DNA from: a virus
Length of the DNA: 64,000 nucleotides
Strand: one strand, 5' to 3'
IMG/VR virus record: IMGVR_UViG_3300047445_000314
Span: 1 to 64,000 of that record
The notes below the pieces were generated by a model, which made no database searches, was not told where the DNA came from, and worked only from the letters and a program-made list of their open reading frames with translations. The position numbers and the translations under genes are program-made. Position 1 is the stretch's first letter, and each line of letters starts with the position of its first letter. Shown here one piece after another: positions 54,235 through 63,692 of the stretch.

Positions 54235-54897
54235 ATGCCCTATCTGATCGATCCTACCGCTGCGGCAGCCTCCATCGGTGCCAAGTGCACCGGCTCGGTC
54301 GGGCCGGATGACAGCGCGCTGCTGAATATCCTCAACTACCTGCTACCACGGGTAGAAGATGCGATGGGTGTGGCATCCCTGACCTTCGGTGAAACGGTCG
54401 ATACCTTCGACCTTCCCGTGCTGGCCAGCGGCGTGCAACCGCGCGATGCCAGGTTGCGCCTATCCAACGGCTATGTGGAAAATTCCGAGGATTTCCCGGT
54501 CACGATCACAGGTCCGGACGGTTTGCCGGTCAGCACCTGGTCGATCGACCTCCGTCTGGGCGTGGTGATCCTGGCAGCAGGCTGGAAAGCCGGTAGCTAC
54601 ACCGTCACTTACAGTGCCGGTTTCAGCACGCCCGAGGTGGACCCGGACATCGACCCGCCACTCACTCCGCTGTTTGAGGATGTGCCGCTGTGGATCGAGG
54701 GCGTGGTCGTCACCTTGCTGGTGCAATGGTACCGCGTCAATCAGAAGGTATTAAAACTGCCGGACAACGTGCGCTACGGCGAGCTGATGGTGCCGTTGCA
54801 GAAAGATATCACCACCCGCGTCTACATGCGCTACCAGCGCCCGCGCGATTGCGTGTGGCCGGTGAACTCCACCCGCGCGGACGGTATGCGCGTATGA
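54235..54897 (+). CDS. Head-tail connector (gp6-like), 220 aa
   Basis: A helical start, a beta insert, and a C-terminal helix set (VPLWIEGVVVTLLVQWYRVN) resemble connector adaptors of the HK97 gp6 group. Position after the capsid fits. Overlaps the next gene by 4 nt. Confidence 0.7.
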   Translation: MPYLIDPTAAAASIGAKCTGSVGPDDSALLNILNYLLPRVEDAMGVASLTFGETVDTFDLPVLASGVQPRDARLRLSNGYVENSEDFPVTITGPDGLPVSTWSIDLRLGVVILAAGWKAGSYTVTYSAGFSTPEVDPDIDPPLTPLFEDVPLWIEGVVVTLLVQWYRVNQKVLKLPDNVRYGELMVPLQKDITTRVYMRYQRPRDCVWPVNSTRADGMRV

Positions 54898-55403
54898 GCG
54901 AAGACACCAAATTTGTACAGGGTGCGGCCAAGCTATCGCAGCGCATCGCCACCATCCGTGACCGGCTGGCGTTGCCGGTCATGGTTGAGCAGATCGGTAA
55001 GCGCCTACTGGAGCGTACCTGGGACCGCTTCGACAAGCAGGTGGACCCGGACGGCGTCAAATGGAAGAAGCTGGAGGACAGCACGCTGGAGCGGCGTGCG
55101 CGGGCAGGCATCACCTCGAATGAGATTCTAAAACGTTCGCGCCGCCTGCGCGAATCAATCAAGATCATCAAGGGTGGTGCAGGCTCCACCTTCTTCAATA
55201 CCGGCGCGGGTCTGCGCATCGGTATCGACCCATCGGCCACCGGCACGCGCGGTGAGTCCATGGCTGCCTATGCCGCTGTCATGCAGCGCGGTGACAACAA
55301 ACATGGCACAAAGCCACGGCGTTTCCTGGGTATCGGCGCGCTGGACGTCAAATCGGTCGATAGCCTGCTGCGCCGCGCGGGCGACAATGCAGTGGAGGAA
55401 TAG
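54894..55403 (+). CDS. Tail completion (virion morphogenesis, gpG-like) protein, 169 aa
   Basis: RTWDRFDKQVDPDGVKWKKL, then RSRRLRESI and PRRFLGIGALD, is the pattern of phage virion-morphogenesis proteins (Mu gpG-like). It completes the neck or tail. ATGA coupling. Confidence 0.82.
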   Translation: MSEDTKFVQGAAKLSQRIATIRDRLALPVMVEQIGKRLLERTWDRFDKQVDPDGVKWKKLEDSTLERRARAGITSNEILKRSRRLRESIKIIKGGAGSTFFNTGAGLRIGIDPSATGTRGESMAAYAAVMQRGDNKHGTKPRRFLGIGALDVKSVDSLLRRAGDNAVEE

Positions 55404-55405
55404 AG

Positions 55406-55909
55406 ATGAACTTGCTGAACCGCGACATGGACATGATCGAGCGCATGGAGAGCGATCTGGTCCAGAAGGTACAAAGTGCCTACCAGTCGGTGCCTGACCT
55501 GCACCCAAACGTGCATGGTGTTTTCTCGCTCGACAATCTGGAAGCCATGCTGGCGACCGACCTGTGCCAGCACATCGGCGTCGGTATCGGCTACCTGGAA
55601 ACCAAGCCGCACCGTCCCCCGGAACAGAATACCAACGCTGCGCGCGGCAGCAGCGGTCTGATGGCGTTGTTCTCGTATCTGATCATCCTGGCGGTACCCA
55701 CCGAGGAAGCGTGCGGTACCAGGCATAACGCGACCAAGCTGCTGACCTTGCTGCGCGCGGGTATCCAAGGCTCGTTCGTCACCGACGACGCCGCCAACCG
55801 CGCATGGACCTTTGTCGGCGAAAAACCTGAAATTAGTGCTTCCACGAAAGACATGCTGTACTATTCGCAGGTATGGCAAATTGCCTTACCTATTGCAGGT
55901 AACCCGTAA
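55406..55909 (+). CDS. Tail terminator-like (gp37-like) protein, 167 aa
   Basis: SLDNLEAMLATDLCQHIGVG and ACGTRHNATKLLTLLRAGIQ are like Mu-type gp37/DUF1834 proteins, which cap the tail tube. Two bases after the preceding gene. Confidence 0.72.
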   Translation: MNLLNRDMDMIERMESDLVQKVQSAYQSVPDLHPNVHGVFSLDNLEAMLATDLCQHIGVGIGYLETKPHRPPEQNTNAARGSSGLMALFSYLIILAVPTEEACGTRHNATKLLTLLRAGIQGSFVTDDAANRAWTFVGEKPEISASTKDMLYYSQVWQIALPIAGNP

Positions 55910-55927
55910 CTCAACTGGAGAATCATC

Positions 55928-56695
55928 ATGACTCGTCCTATCCCAACCAGCTACTACTACTCCGGTCAAGGTCGTCTGCTGATCGGTAAACGCAACGCCA
56001 CGACCGGCGCAGGCGAAAACTTCATCGCGGTCGGCAACGTCACCTCGCTGACGGTGGATATCGCCACCACCAAGTTCGAGCACAAGGAATCGATGTCGGG
56101 CAACCGCTCGATCGACGCCACCGTGATCACCGAGCAGAAGGGTACCTTCAAGTTCTCGACCGAATCGCTGTCGCTGGACAACCTGGCGCTGGGCCTGTAC
56201 GGCACCAAGCTCACCACCACCTCGGGCGCGGTCACCGCCGAGACGCACACCTACGAAGCAGGCCACATCATCGCGCTGAAGAAGCCGAAGGTCTCGGCCG
56301 TGATCGTCAAGGTTGGCGCGACCACCTGCGTACTGGGCACCGACTATGACATCGACACCGACTTCGGCACGATCTACCCGATCGCTACCTCGACTCTGAT
56401 CGTCGATGCTGCCGTGGTCAGCGTGGACTACACGGCTGGTGCCGTGGACCGCATGGACGCCTTCACCACCGGCACCGCGCCGGAGCGCTTCCTGCGCTTC
56501 GAGGGCCTGAACACCTACGACGGCAAGCTGGTCCTGCTGGAAGTGTTCCGCGCGGCAGTCGATCCAATGACCGGCCTGGAATACATCAACCAGGACTTCG
56601 GCAAGGCTGACTTCTCCGGCAACATCCTGCTGGACTCGCTGGTCACCGGCTCCGGCTCGAAGTACTTCCGCGAATACCAGTTCGCTGGTACCTAA
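55928..56695 (+). CDS. Major tail tube protein, 255 aa
   Basis: YYSGQGRLLIGKRNATTGAG, VGNVTSLTVDIATTKFEHKE and the beta-rich body fit a siphovirus tail tube subunit. A strong terminator follows, so it can be made in excess. Confidence 0.82.
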   Translation: MTRPIPTSYYYSGQGRLLIGKRNATTGAGENFIAVGNVTSLTVDIATTKFEHKESMSGNRSIDATVITEQKGTFKFSTESLSLDNLALGLYGTKLTTTSGAVTAETHTYEAGHIIALKKPKVSAVIVKVGATTCVLGTDYDIDTDFGTIYPIATSTLIVDAAVVSVDYTAGAVDRMDAFTTGTAPERFLRFEGLNTYDGKLVLLEVFRAAVDPMTGLEYINQDFGKADFSGNILLDSLVTGSGSKYFREYQFAGT

Positions 56696-56721
56696 GCCCC
56701 TGCGGGCGGATAGCAGCATCC

Positions 56722-56755
56722 AAGGGGAGAGGGCTTCGGCTCTTTCCCCTTTTTT
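56722..56755 (+). terminator. Rho-independent terminator
   Basis: AAGGGGAGAGGGC-TTCG-GCTCTTTCCCCTT, then TTTT; tail tube transcripts end here. Confidence 0.9.
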
Positions 56756-56772
56756 CATTTCAGGAGAACGCC

Positions 56773-57036
56773 ATGACCAGCATCAAAAATGCAATTGATT
56801 GCAAAGAGACCGAATACGTACTGACGGCGGTTGCCCCTTGTCAAGTATCTGGTGTAGACTTCGCCCCAGGTGCCACGATCCGTACACGCAACCAAGGTAG
56901 CCGGGATTACTTGGTCGACACGGGCGCGGCAGTGGAGGAGAAAGTAGAAAACGTAGACGTACCGGAGACACGACAGGTGTCCGAGGTTGCCGCAACATCA
57001 CCCACCGCGCGCGGTCGCATTGGCCGTAGCCGGTAA
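56773..57036 (+). CDS. Hypothetical tail-operon protein, 87 aa
   Basis: Residues 5-11 (KNAIDCK) come from dyad copy 31. The rest is a small beta domain and a basic Arg-rich tail. ATG after CAGGAGAACGCC. Confidence 0.75.
   Translation: MTSIKNAIDCKETEYVLTAVAPCQVSGVDFAPGATIRTRNQGSRDYLVDTGAAVEEKVENVDVPETRQVSEVAATSPTARGRIGRSR
56788..56805 (-). repeat. 18-bp dyad copy 31, inside a gene
   Basis: AATGCAATTGATTGCAAA, 15 bp after the start codon, just beyond the terminator. Confidence 0.85.
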
Positions 57037-57063
57037 TTTGTACCAACTGGATATAACAGGAGC

Positions 57064-57714
57064 ATGATCATGGTAGAAACGAACGCAGAAACCAACGCAG
57101 GCGGTCAGTACGTCCAGTCCACCCCGACGCCCTCCACCGGGCCTGCCGTGGCCGAGATCGCGGTGTCGCTGGAGACCATCGTCGACGAGATGTTCGCCGG
57201 TAGCCGCATGTCCTACACGCTCAAGAACGGCCGCACCGTTAATTTCCATACGGCAGTGTTCAAGCAGATTGCCACCGTTACGCGGCTGTTCCAGAACCTG
57301 TGCAACAACATCCCGCGCGAGCAGTTCATCGACCTGATCGCCACCATGGCGCATGAACAAATCAAGGCGATGGCGGCGGGTAAAGGCATCAACGACATCA
57401 ACCTGAACACCACCGAGTTAGTGGAAAAGGCCTTCGGCCAGCAATCGATCGTGCTGACCCTGTTTGCGTCCTGCATGGACTTCCTACCCGAGGCCATGCC
57501 CAACTTCTGCGATATCACCGAGGACGAGTTCAATCACCTGGAGATCGAGGACGCCATCATGGTGTGCCTGGGTGTGATCGGGATGAACTACGGTTTTTTT
57601 ACCCAGAGCTTGCCCCGGCTGTTCAAGACCGTCATCGGCGGATGGTCGAAAAAGAACGCCGCCGCCAGCACGGTCGCAAGCCTGTACGCACCCGCGACAA
57701 GCACGGCAAAGTAA
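57064..57714 (+). CDS. Tail assembly chaperone, first frame, 216 aa
   Basis: Position between the tail tube and tape measure genes and the overlapping -1 frame identify the gpG-type chaperone. It has a beta N-terminal part (RMSYTLKNGRTVNFHTAVFK) and a helical rest. GGT TTT TTT at 57592-57600 is the shift site. Confidence 0.8.
   Translation: MIMVETNAETNAGGQYVQSTPTPSTGPAVAEIAVSLETIVDEMFAGSRMSYTLKNGRTVNFHTAVFKQIATVTRLFQNLCNNIPREQFIDLIATMAHEQIKAMAAGKGINDINLNTTELVEKAFGQQSIVLTLFASCMDFLPEAMPNFCDITEDEFNHLEIEDAIMVCLGVIGMNYGFFTQSLPRLFKTVIGGWSKKNAAASTVASLYAPATSTAK
57594..57600 (+). promoter_or_regulatory. -1 frameshift slippery site T TTT TTT
   Basis: Seven T in the 0 frame as GG(T TTT TTT). After a -1 slip the next codon is TAC. 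Both tRNAs can re-pair fully. Confidence 0.78.
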
Positions 57715-57980
57715 TTTCCCCCGAAAAGGGGATGGACTTCGGTCTGTGGGTCCGCGATACGGTACAGAAGCTGGTGAGCCATCATCATCGTCTACAGGAC
57801 ATCGCGGAGTACCCACTGGACCGTGTAGTCACCCTCCTGGATGCGATCGACAGGGTCGATGCTAGGGCAAGGCTGGCGTTCGTCACCGACATGAGTGCAG
57901 TAGTGGGCGGTATGTTCGGTAGCGGAGACCATCTCAGCGAGCATATCGAGGACCTGACCGACGTATCTAAAGGAGAGTAA
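57600..57980 (+). CDS. Tail assembly chaperone, -1 frame extension (gpGT-like)
   Basis: This frame is open from 57564 and has no good start of its own; it should be made by -1 frameshift from 57064, giving about 305 residues. YPELAPAVQDRHRRMVEKER is basic and helical. The ratio of the two forms normally matters for tail assembly. Confidence 0.78.
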   Translation, partial: YPELAPAVQDRHRRMVEKERRRQHGRKPVRTRDKHGKVISPEKGMDFGLWVRDTVQKLVSHHHRLQDIAEYPLDRVVTLLDAIDRVDARARLAFVTDMSAVVGGMFGSGDHLSEHIEDLTDVSKGE

Positions 57981-57981
57981 C

Positions 57982-60900
57982 ATGGCTGACAGCCAACTCA
58001 ACGTAACCATCCAGGCACGCGATGAGCTAAGCCCCGACTTGAACCGGCTGGAATCGAAGCTGATCCGGTTTGTCGGGGCGGTTACCTCTGCGCTGGCTGC
58101 CATCAAGATTTCCGGACTCCCTATCTCCACCGCAGGCGATCTGGAGCGCGAGCTGGCGAACGTCAAAAAGACGACTGGATTCACTACCACCCAGATTCTC
58201 GACCTGAATGACGGCTTGCTCAAGCTGTCCCTGCATAGCGACCAGTCCGCCTTAAACCTCGCAAAAATCTCCTCCGCCGCAGGCCAGCAAGGTCTCGGCG
58301 GGGCTGGTGTAGCAGGTGTGCTGAAGTTCACTGATTCGATCGCGCGCATGGCTTCGGTGCTGGATATCGAGGTGGGCAAGGCCGGGTCCGACATGGGCAA
58401 GTTGCTCAACATTTTCAAGATCGATATCAACGACGTTGAAAAGGCGGCGTCCGGTTTCAACGAAGTCACCAACCACGGTGCTATCAACGCAGGCAACCTG
58501 CTGGATGCCGTCAAGCGCATCGGTGCCGCAGCAGGCTCGATCAATGCCACGCCGCTGGAAAACCTGCGTGACGCTATCACGCTCGGCGCTACCGGCATCG
58601 AGCTTGGTCTGTCGCCCGAGGTAGTCGGCACCTCGTTCACCAAAATTCTCGTGCAGCTCAAGACCAAGCGTGCGGATATTATCAAGGCGCTGTCCAGGGC
58701 GGAAGGCAAGCCCGTCACCGAGGATGAATGGCTGGCGGATGTAGAGAAAAGCGGAATAAACGCCTACCTGCGCCTCACCAAGGCACTGCGCACCTTCACC
58801 GGGGCGGGCCAGGCGGAGCTGATCAGCAGGACGCAAGGTCAGGGCCGTATCTTCGGTCTAGGTGACAAGGCACTGCAAGACGTCAACGACGATCTGATAC
58901 GAAAGAATCGTGCCAACGCAGCCAAGGGGATCGACACCGGTACCTCCGCGCTGCGCGAGCAACAGACCGTCTTGAATACGTTCAATGCACAGGTCGAGAC
59001 GCTTAAAAATAGCCTATTTAAGCTCGCGGCGGACGGTGGCCAGCCACTGCTCGCCGTCCTGACCAAGTATGTCGGACAACTCGCGTTAGCACTACAGGCT
59101 CCCGGTATGCGCGCCTTTATCGGTGCTGTCGTCAAATCCTTCGGCGACATGATCGATCTGGCCGTCTCCCTTACTAAGGCCGTCTCGGCGCTTGGTATCA
59201 ACTGGGAGAACTTCATCAAGGTGGTGAAGGTACTACTGACGGTCAAGGCCGTATCGTATTTCCTGAATCTGGCGACTAGCCTGCCAATCATATCCGGCCT
59301 GCTCAAAAAGGTCACGGCAGACACAGCAGCGGTCGGCGCGGCAGCGACAGGTGCAGGAGCGGCCGTTGGCGCGTCCAACGCCAAACAGATGAACTCCTGG
59401 GAGGCGCTGCGTGCGTCAGTCAAAAAGACTGCTGACGCCTACCGCACTGCTTCCGCCGAGCGTATCGCCGCCGCTGAGAAGGAGGCTGCGGCAACAGCCG
59501 CATTAGCCGCGAAGGCGGCTGCCTCCTTTGCCGAAAAAGATGCTGCTATCGTCGCCGCATATCAGACCAAGGTGGCGAAGTCCGCCGCTGCGGCGTCACA
59601 GAAGCAGTCGCAGCCCGCACTGAATCAAGCCCGCGTTAGCTTGAATACCGCGCAAGGTGCGGTAGCCGCTGCGATCACGTCAGGCAATGCAGCCATACAA
59701 AATGGCGACGCCGCCCTGGCCAATGCCACCAATACCGGTCAAGTAGGAGTGGACAAGGCGGTCGCTATCGGCCAGGCAAAGCGCGCGGCGGCACTGAAGG
59801 AGCATGAAGCGCAGATGGCCGCTATTGAGGCGGAGGCGCGCGGCAAGCGTACTGCGGTCGATAAGGAAGCCAAAGCCTTTGCGCTGGCACAAGAGGAGGC
59901 CTTCTATACTAAGCAGCTTGCCTCATTAAAGGTGGCGGACGCCAAACGCATCCAGCAGGCCAAAGTCGCGGCGGATGCGTTGCTGCTCACCACCACGCAG
60001 CGGGTGGAGCAAGAGATACTGGCAGAAAATGCCAAATTACTGGCGATGCAGAAGGGCGCGGCGCAGGCGAACATCGCCAATGTTATTGCAATAAAAAATG
60101 CCGAGCAACTTGCTAAGCTGCGCGCCAACGCAGCAGCAGGTATCCTGCCGATCGTACCCACCACGGGTCCTGGATTGGGCGGAGGTCCGGCACCTGCCTC
60201 GCCTACCCCTCTACCACGCGCGCCTGCTGGCGGACTTTTCGCGGGGTTGAGCAAGCTCGAAGTATTGGCTGTTGGACTGACGGCGGTAGGTAATGCCCTG
60301 AAGTTTGTCCTAAGATGGCTGGGTCCGGTCTACCTGGGCTTTATCATCCTGGGTAGCATCGCCGACGCGCTAGGCTGGGTAGACATACTGCCCAAAGCCC
60401 TGCGCAATCTTGGCGACTGGCTAGGCTTCAGCAGCGAGGCTGCGCGTAAAGAGGCGCAGGCGATGGAGGAATCAACCGCTGCAATGAAGCGCAAGAATGA
60501 CCGCATCAAGGAGCAGGTAGACCAGTACAAGGAGCTGTTGCTGATCAACGGCAAGCTCGACAAGAACAAGTCCGACGACGTCACCAACAAGATCAAGCTG
60601 AATACCGACGCCAAGACCAAGGCGCAAGGGGTGGATCAGCTTGGTGCGTTGTTGAGTGCAGCGCGGCTGGTGAATACCGACGCACTGACAGAGGCCAGCG
60701 CACAGCCTGCTGTGGATGCCGCGAAGAAGAATGAACTAGACGCGTTTCCTGCCAAGATTGCTAAGGCCAAGGCGGAGTTGGCTCAACTGCAAAAATCGCT
60801 GCAAGACTCCAACACGGAGACTGCTGGGTTTTTTGCTACTGCTGTCGAGAAACGTACTGTCGAGCTGAAGACGATAGAGGACGCCTACGCAATCGCCTCT

Positions 60901-63441
60901 GGTCATGCCAAACAACTGGGCCTGGATTCGACCAATGCAGTCAAGGCCGGGGTGGAGGACTCCAGCGAGGCGCTGGCGGTGTTCGTCAATAAAACCACCA
61001 GCATCTTCACAGACGCCAGCGCCATTATCTTCACACAGATGGTGGTCCCTCTTATCGAAGCACGCGATGCTCGCGATAAGCTGCTAGTCGATATTGCAGA
61101 GCAGCAGAAGATACTCGACAACCCCGGCGCAAGCAAACAGGACAAGAAAGAGGCCACTGAACGGCTGGCAGAGTACAACGAGCAGCTTAAGGCCGCTAAG
61201 GAGACCTTCCGCCTGTTCGGCGTGGCGATTAGCGATGTCAGCAAAAAGATAGCCGAGATGAAGGGCGTTCCGCAGAATGTCCTGGACTCGGTCGCCCTCG
61301 TACTGGGGATTGCAAATACCAAAGAAGTGACGCTCGCCTCCGCGAAGGCTATCAAGACGGAGCTTGCCACCGCCAAGCAGCAGGGCACCCCATTGACCGG
61401 TGCCGATGCAGGTAAGACGCTGGATAAGCCGAAGGCGACCGGCAGCAACACGGTTGATCCAAAGGGTGGAGAGAGTGAAGCGCGTAAGCTGGCGAAAGCG
61501 AAGGCCGACCTTATCCGCGCCCAACTAGAGGCAGAAGCTGCGATAAAAAAGCAAGCCAACGACAATGCCTTGCAAGAGGACCAGCGCCGGTTCGATCGTG
61601 GTCTGATCGATCTGAGGGAGTTCTACCGGGAAAAGGCGCGAATCGACACCAACAACCTGAATATCGAGATCAACCTGAAGCAGGATGAGATCGACAATAA
61701 GCTGAAGGAACGCGGCGATAAGTCATTCAAGGAATCCGACCGTGTCAAGATCGACAAAGAACTGGCTATCTTGCGAGGACAGAAGGCGGTTCTGATATCC
61801 AGGGTCAACGAGATACCAGCACAGACTGCGGAAACGATCCGCAGGGCGGTAAAAACCTTCAATGAAGGGGTATTGGCCGACAAGCTCAACCTGGTCAAGG
61901 CCTTCGGCCTGGATGACGCCGAACAGGCAATGAAGGACCAATTTACCCTGATCGAGAGCCAGATCGAGGAGCGTATCCAGACATTGGAGACCGCGTTGTC
62001 GAAGAAGCGGCCAGGTATTACACGCGGCCTCATCGACGGTCTCAAGCTGGATGCGCTGGTTAAAGCTATCGACCCGCTTTTGCAATCAATTGCAGATCGG
62101 GCGCGCTTGACCGCCGACGCGGTGCAGAATGCCTTTAACCGTATCGCCTTCCTGCGCAATCAGGGAAAGGTCACCGATAAGCAAGTCGAGCAGTTCACCA
62201 ATCTGGCCAACGCGGAACAGGCGGTGGCGATCCAGCGACAGATCGACGATACCGAACGCCTGATCGCAATCAATAATCGCGAGATCGAGACCAAGATGCT
62301 TGCGGCAGGTGCTACCCGCGAGAATATCCGTGCGGCCATCGAGCAGGATGTCGCTTACCAGCAGAATATCAATGCACTGGACGGCCTGAAGCTGAAGTAC
62401 CAGGAGTTGACGGCGGTAGTCGACGAGACGGCGACATCAATCAACCATGCGCTGGAAGCGGGTATCAGCAATTCGCTAACCAATGCGATGAGCCGCAGCT
62501 TTGGTGGCATCCGCCGCATGCTGGGCAACCTGCTGACCGACCTCGGTCATGCGATCCGCGAATCCGTCGCCAAGGAATTCTCCCAGACCATCATCAAGGA
62601 TGTGCTCGGTGGCGGCGGCACGGGTGGTATCGGCGGCTTCTTCTCCGGTCTATTGCGGGGGGCTGGCGACGGCCCGAAGGCGCTGATCGATAAGGACAAG
62701 CTGGGTCGCACCAAGGATAGCGCGATGTACGTCCGGCTGGCCGACGCGCAGGATGCGCTGGTCAACCCACAAGGGCAAGGCCAGGACAGCGCGTTCGGCC
62801 CTACCCCCAACGGCGAGACGCTGAGCCTCAAGGATTTCAGTAAGGAGACCCAGGACGCGGTCGGTGCGGCGGAGGACGGCGCTACCAAGATACTCGCCAG
62901 CGCCGGTAATGTGTTCGCCGAGCGCGGCCTGCAAGGCGTGGTAGAGCAGGGTATCGGCAGCGTCAAGAAATCGCTGGTGAGCGGCGTATTGAACCTGTCC
63001 AACGATACCAAGGGCGGCGGTATATTCGGGGATTTCTTCAAGGCGGTCGGTAGTACCTTTAAAGAAGCACTAAAGGGTATCGGTGATCTGCTCGGTTCTG
63101 CTTTATCGGGGGTGGGAGGCATTCTCAGCGGTGTATTCCACACGGGCGGCGTGGTCGGTGAAGGCTCCGCCATGGCAACCGTGTCGCCTATGGTGTTTGC
63201 CAATGCGATACGCTACCATACTGGTGGCCTGGCAGGGTTGAAGCCGAATGAGGTACCTGCCATCCTGCAAAAAGGGGAAGAGGTATTGACCGCGAACAGC
63301 CCACGCCACCGCGACAACATTGCCGTGGCACCGAAGGCACCACCGGTCAACTTGCAATTGTCGGTACATCCGGACGCGCTGAACATGACCTTGCGCGACT
63401 GGTTCGAGTCAGAGCTGGCGCGCATTCACGCCAACCGGTAA
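57982..63441 (+). CDS. Tape measure protein, 1819 aa
   Basis: Sets the tail length and carries DNA-ejection functions. NLAKISSAAGQQGLGGAGVA, then long Ala-rich coiled coil (about residues 470-735), a hydrophobic region (about 746-795), more coiled coils and a Gly-rich C-terminus (GGVVGEGSAMATVSPMVFAN) are typical. At roughly 0.15 nm per residue the tail would be near 270 nm. A dyad copy is in frame at 62079. AAAGGAGAGTAAC sets the start. Confidence 0.93.
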   Translation: MADSQLNVTIQARDELSPDLNRLESKLIRFVGAVTSALAAIKISGLPISTAGDLERELANVKKTTGFTTTQILDLNDGLLKLSLHSDQSALNLAKISSAAGQQGLGGAGVAGVLKFTDSIARMASVLDIEVGKAGSDMGKLLNIFKIDINDVEKAASGFNEVTNHGAINAGNLLDAVKRIGAAAGSINATPLENLRDAITLGATGIELGLSPEVVGTSFTKILVQLKTKRADIIKALSRAEGKPVTEDEWLADVEKSGINAYLRLTKALRTFTGAGQAELISRTQGQGRIFGLGDKALQDVNDDLIRKNRANAAKGIDTGTSALREQQTVLNTFNAQVETLKNSLFKLAADGGQPLLAVLTKYVGQLALALQAPGMRAFIGAVVKSFGDMIDLAVSLTKAVSALGINWENFIKVVKVLLTVKAVSYFLNLATSLPIISGLLKKVTADTAAVGAAATGAGAAVGASNAKQMNSWEALRASVKKTADAYRTASAERIAAAEKEAAATAALAAKAAASFAEKDAAIVAAYQTKVAKSAAAASQKQSQPALNQARVSLNTAQGAVAAAITSGNAAIQNGDAALANATNTGQVGVDKAVAIGQAKRAAALKEHEAQMAAIEAEARGKRTAVDKEAKAFALAQEEAFYTKQLASLKVADAKRIQQAKVAADALLLTTTQRVEQEILAENAKLLAMQKGAAQANIANVIAIKNAEQLAKLRANAAAGILPIVPTTGPGLGGGPAPASPTPLPRAPAGGLFAGLSKLEVLAVGLTAVGNALKFVLRWLGPVYLGFIILGSIADALGWVDILPKALRNLGDWLGFSSEAARKEAQAMEESTAAMKRKNDRIKEQVDQYKELLLINGKLDKNKSDDVTNKIKLNTDAKTKAQGVDQLGALLSAARLVNTDALTEASAQPAVDAAKKNELDAFPAKIAKAKAELAQLQKSLQDSNTETAGFFATAVEKRTVELKTIEDAYAIASGHAKQLGLDSTNAVKAGVEDSSEALAVFVNKTTSIFTDASAIIFTQMVVPLIEARDARDKLLVDIAEQQKILDNPGASKQDKKEATERLAEYNEQLKAAKETFRLFGVAISDVSKKIAEMKGVPQNVLDSVALVLGIANTKEVTLASAKAIKTELATAKQQGTPLTGADAGKTLDKPKATGSNTVDPKGGESEARKLAKAKADLIRAQLEAEAAIKKQANDNALQEDQRRFDRGLIDLREFYREKARIDTNNLNIEINLKQDEIDNKLKERGDKSFKESDRVKIDKELAILRGQKAVLISRVNEIPAQTAETIRRAVKTFNEGVLADKLNLVKAFGLDDAEQAMKDQFTLIESQIEERIQTLETALSKKRPGITRGLIDGLKLDALVKAIDPLLQSIADRARLTADAVQNAFNRIAFLRNQGKVTDKQVEQFTNLANAEQAVAIQRQIDDTERLIAINNREIETKMLAAGATRENIRAAIEQDVAYQQNINALDGLKLKYQELTAVVDETATSINHALEAGISNSLTNAMSRSFGGIRRMLGNLLTDLGHAIRESVAKEFSQTIIKDVLGGGGTGGIGGFFSGLLRGAGDGPKALIDKDKLGRTKDSAMYVRLADAQDALVNPQGQGQDSAFGPTPNGETLSLKDFSKETQDAVGAAEDGATKILASAGNVFAERGLQGVVEQGIGSVKKSLVSGVLNLSNDTKGGGIFGDFFKAVGSTFKEALKGIGDLLGSALSGVGGILSGVFHTGGVVGEGSAMATVSPMVFANAIRYHTGGLAGLKPNEVPAILQKGEEVLTANSPRHRDNIAVAPKAPPVNLQLSVHPDALNMTLRDWFESELARIHANR
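62079..62096 (+). repeat. 18-bp dyad copy 32, inside the tape measure gene
   Basis: TTTGCAATCAATTGCAGA, read as LQSIAD. Confidence 0.8.
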
Positions 63442-63464
63442 CACTAGGTAAAACAGGAGGTACT

Positions 63465-63683
63465 ATGTCCATTACAATCCATCCACAAGCCATCCGCCCC
63501 GACGCCACCGCTGTGGCGGTGCTGCGCGGTCCGGCCAACGTCAGCGTGATCTGGTCGTTGACCGGAGCAGGCACACTCACACACGCGTCGGAGCGGACGG
63601 ACGGGCAAGGTATCGCTACTGCCTTATTTACGCCCAGTGCCGCTGACCAGACGGCGATCATCTCCGCGCAGTACGCTGAATAA
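63465..63683 (+). CDS. Small Ig-like domain protein, 72 aa
   Basis: SITIHPQAIRPDATAVAVLR, then TGAGTLTHASERTDGQGIAT, has the G-x-L....TD..G.A rhythm of bacterial Ig-like (Big_1-type) domains found on phage tails. ATG after CAGGAGGTACT. Confidence 0.75.
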   Translation: MSITIHPQAIRPDATAVAVLRGPANVSVIWSLTGAGTLTHASERTDGQGIATALFTPSAADQTAIISAQYAE

Positions 63684-63692
63684 GGAGAGGCA

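Noticed and set aside
55886-56758. 290-codon - strand frame opposite the tail tube gene
   Set aside because: Mirror of a strongly coding + strand gene with biased third positions. No own start signals.
57792-58718. 308-codon - strand frame
   Set aside because: Ser/Leu-rich shadow of the tape measure start; no ribosome site.
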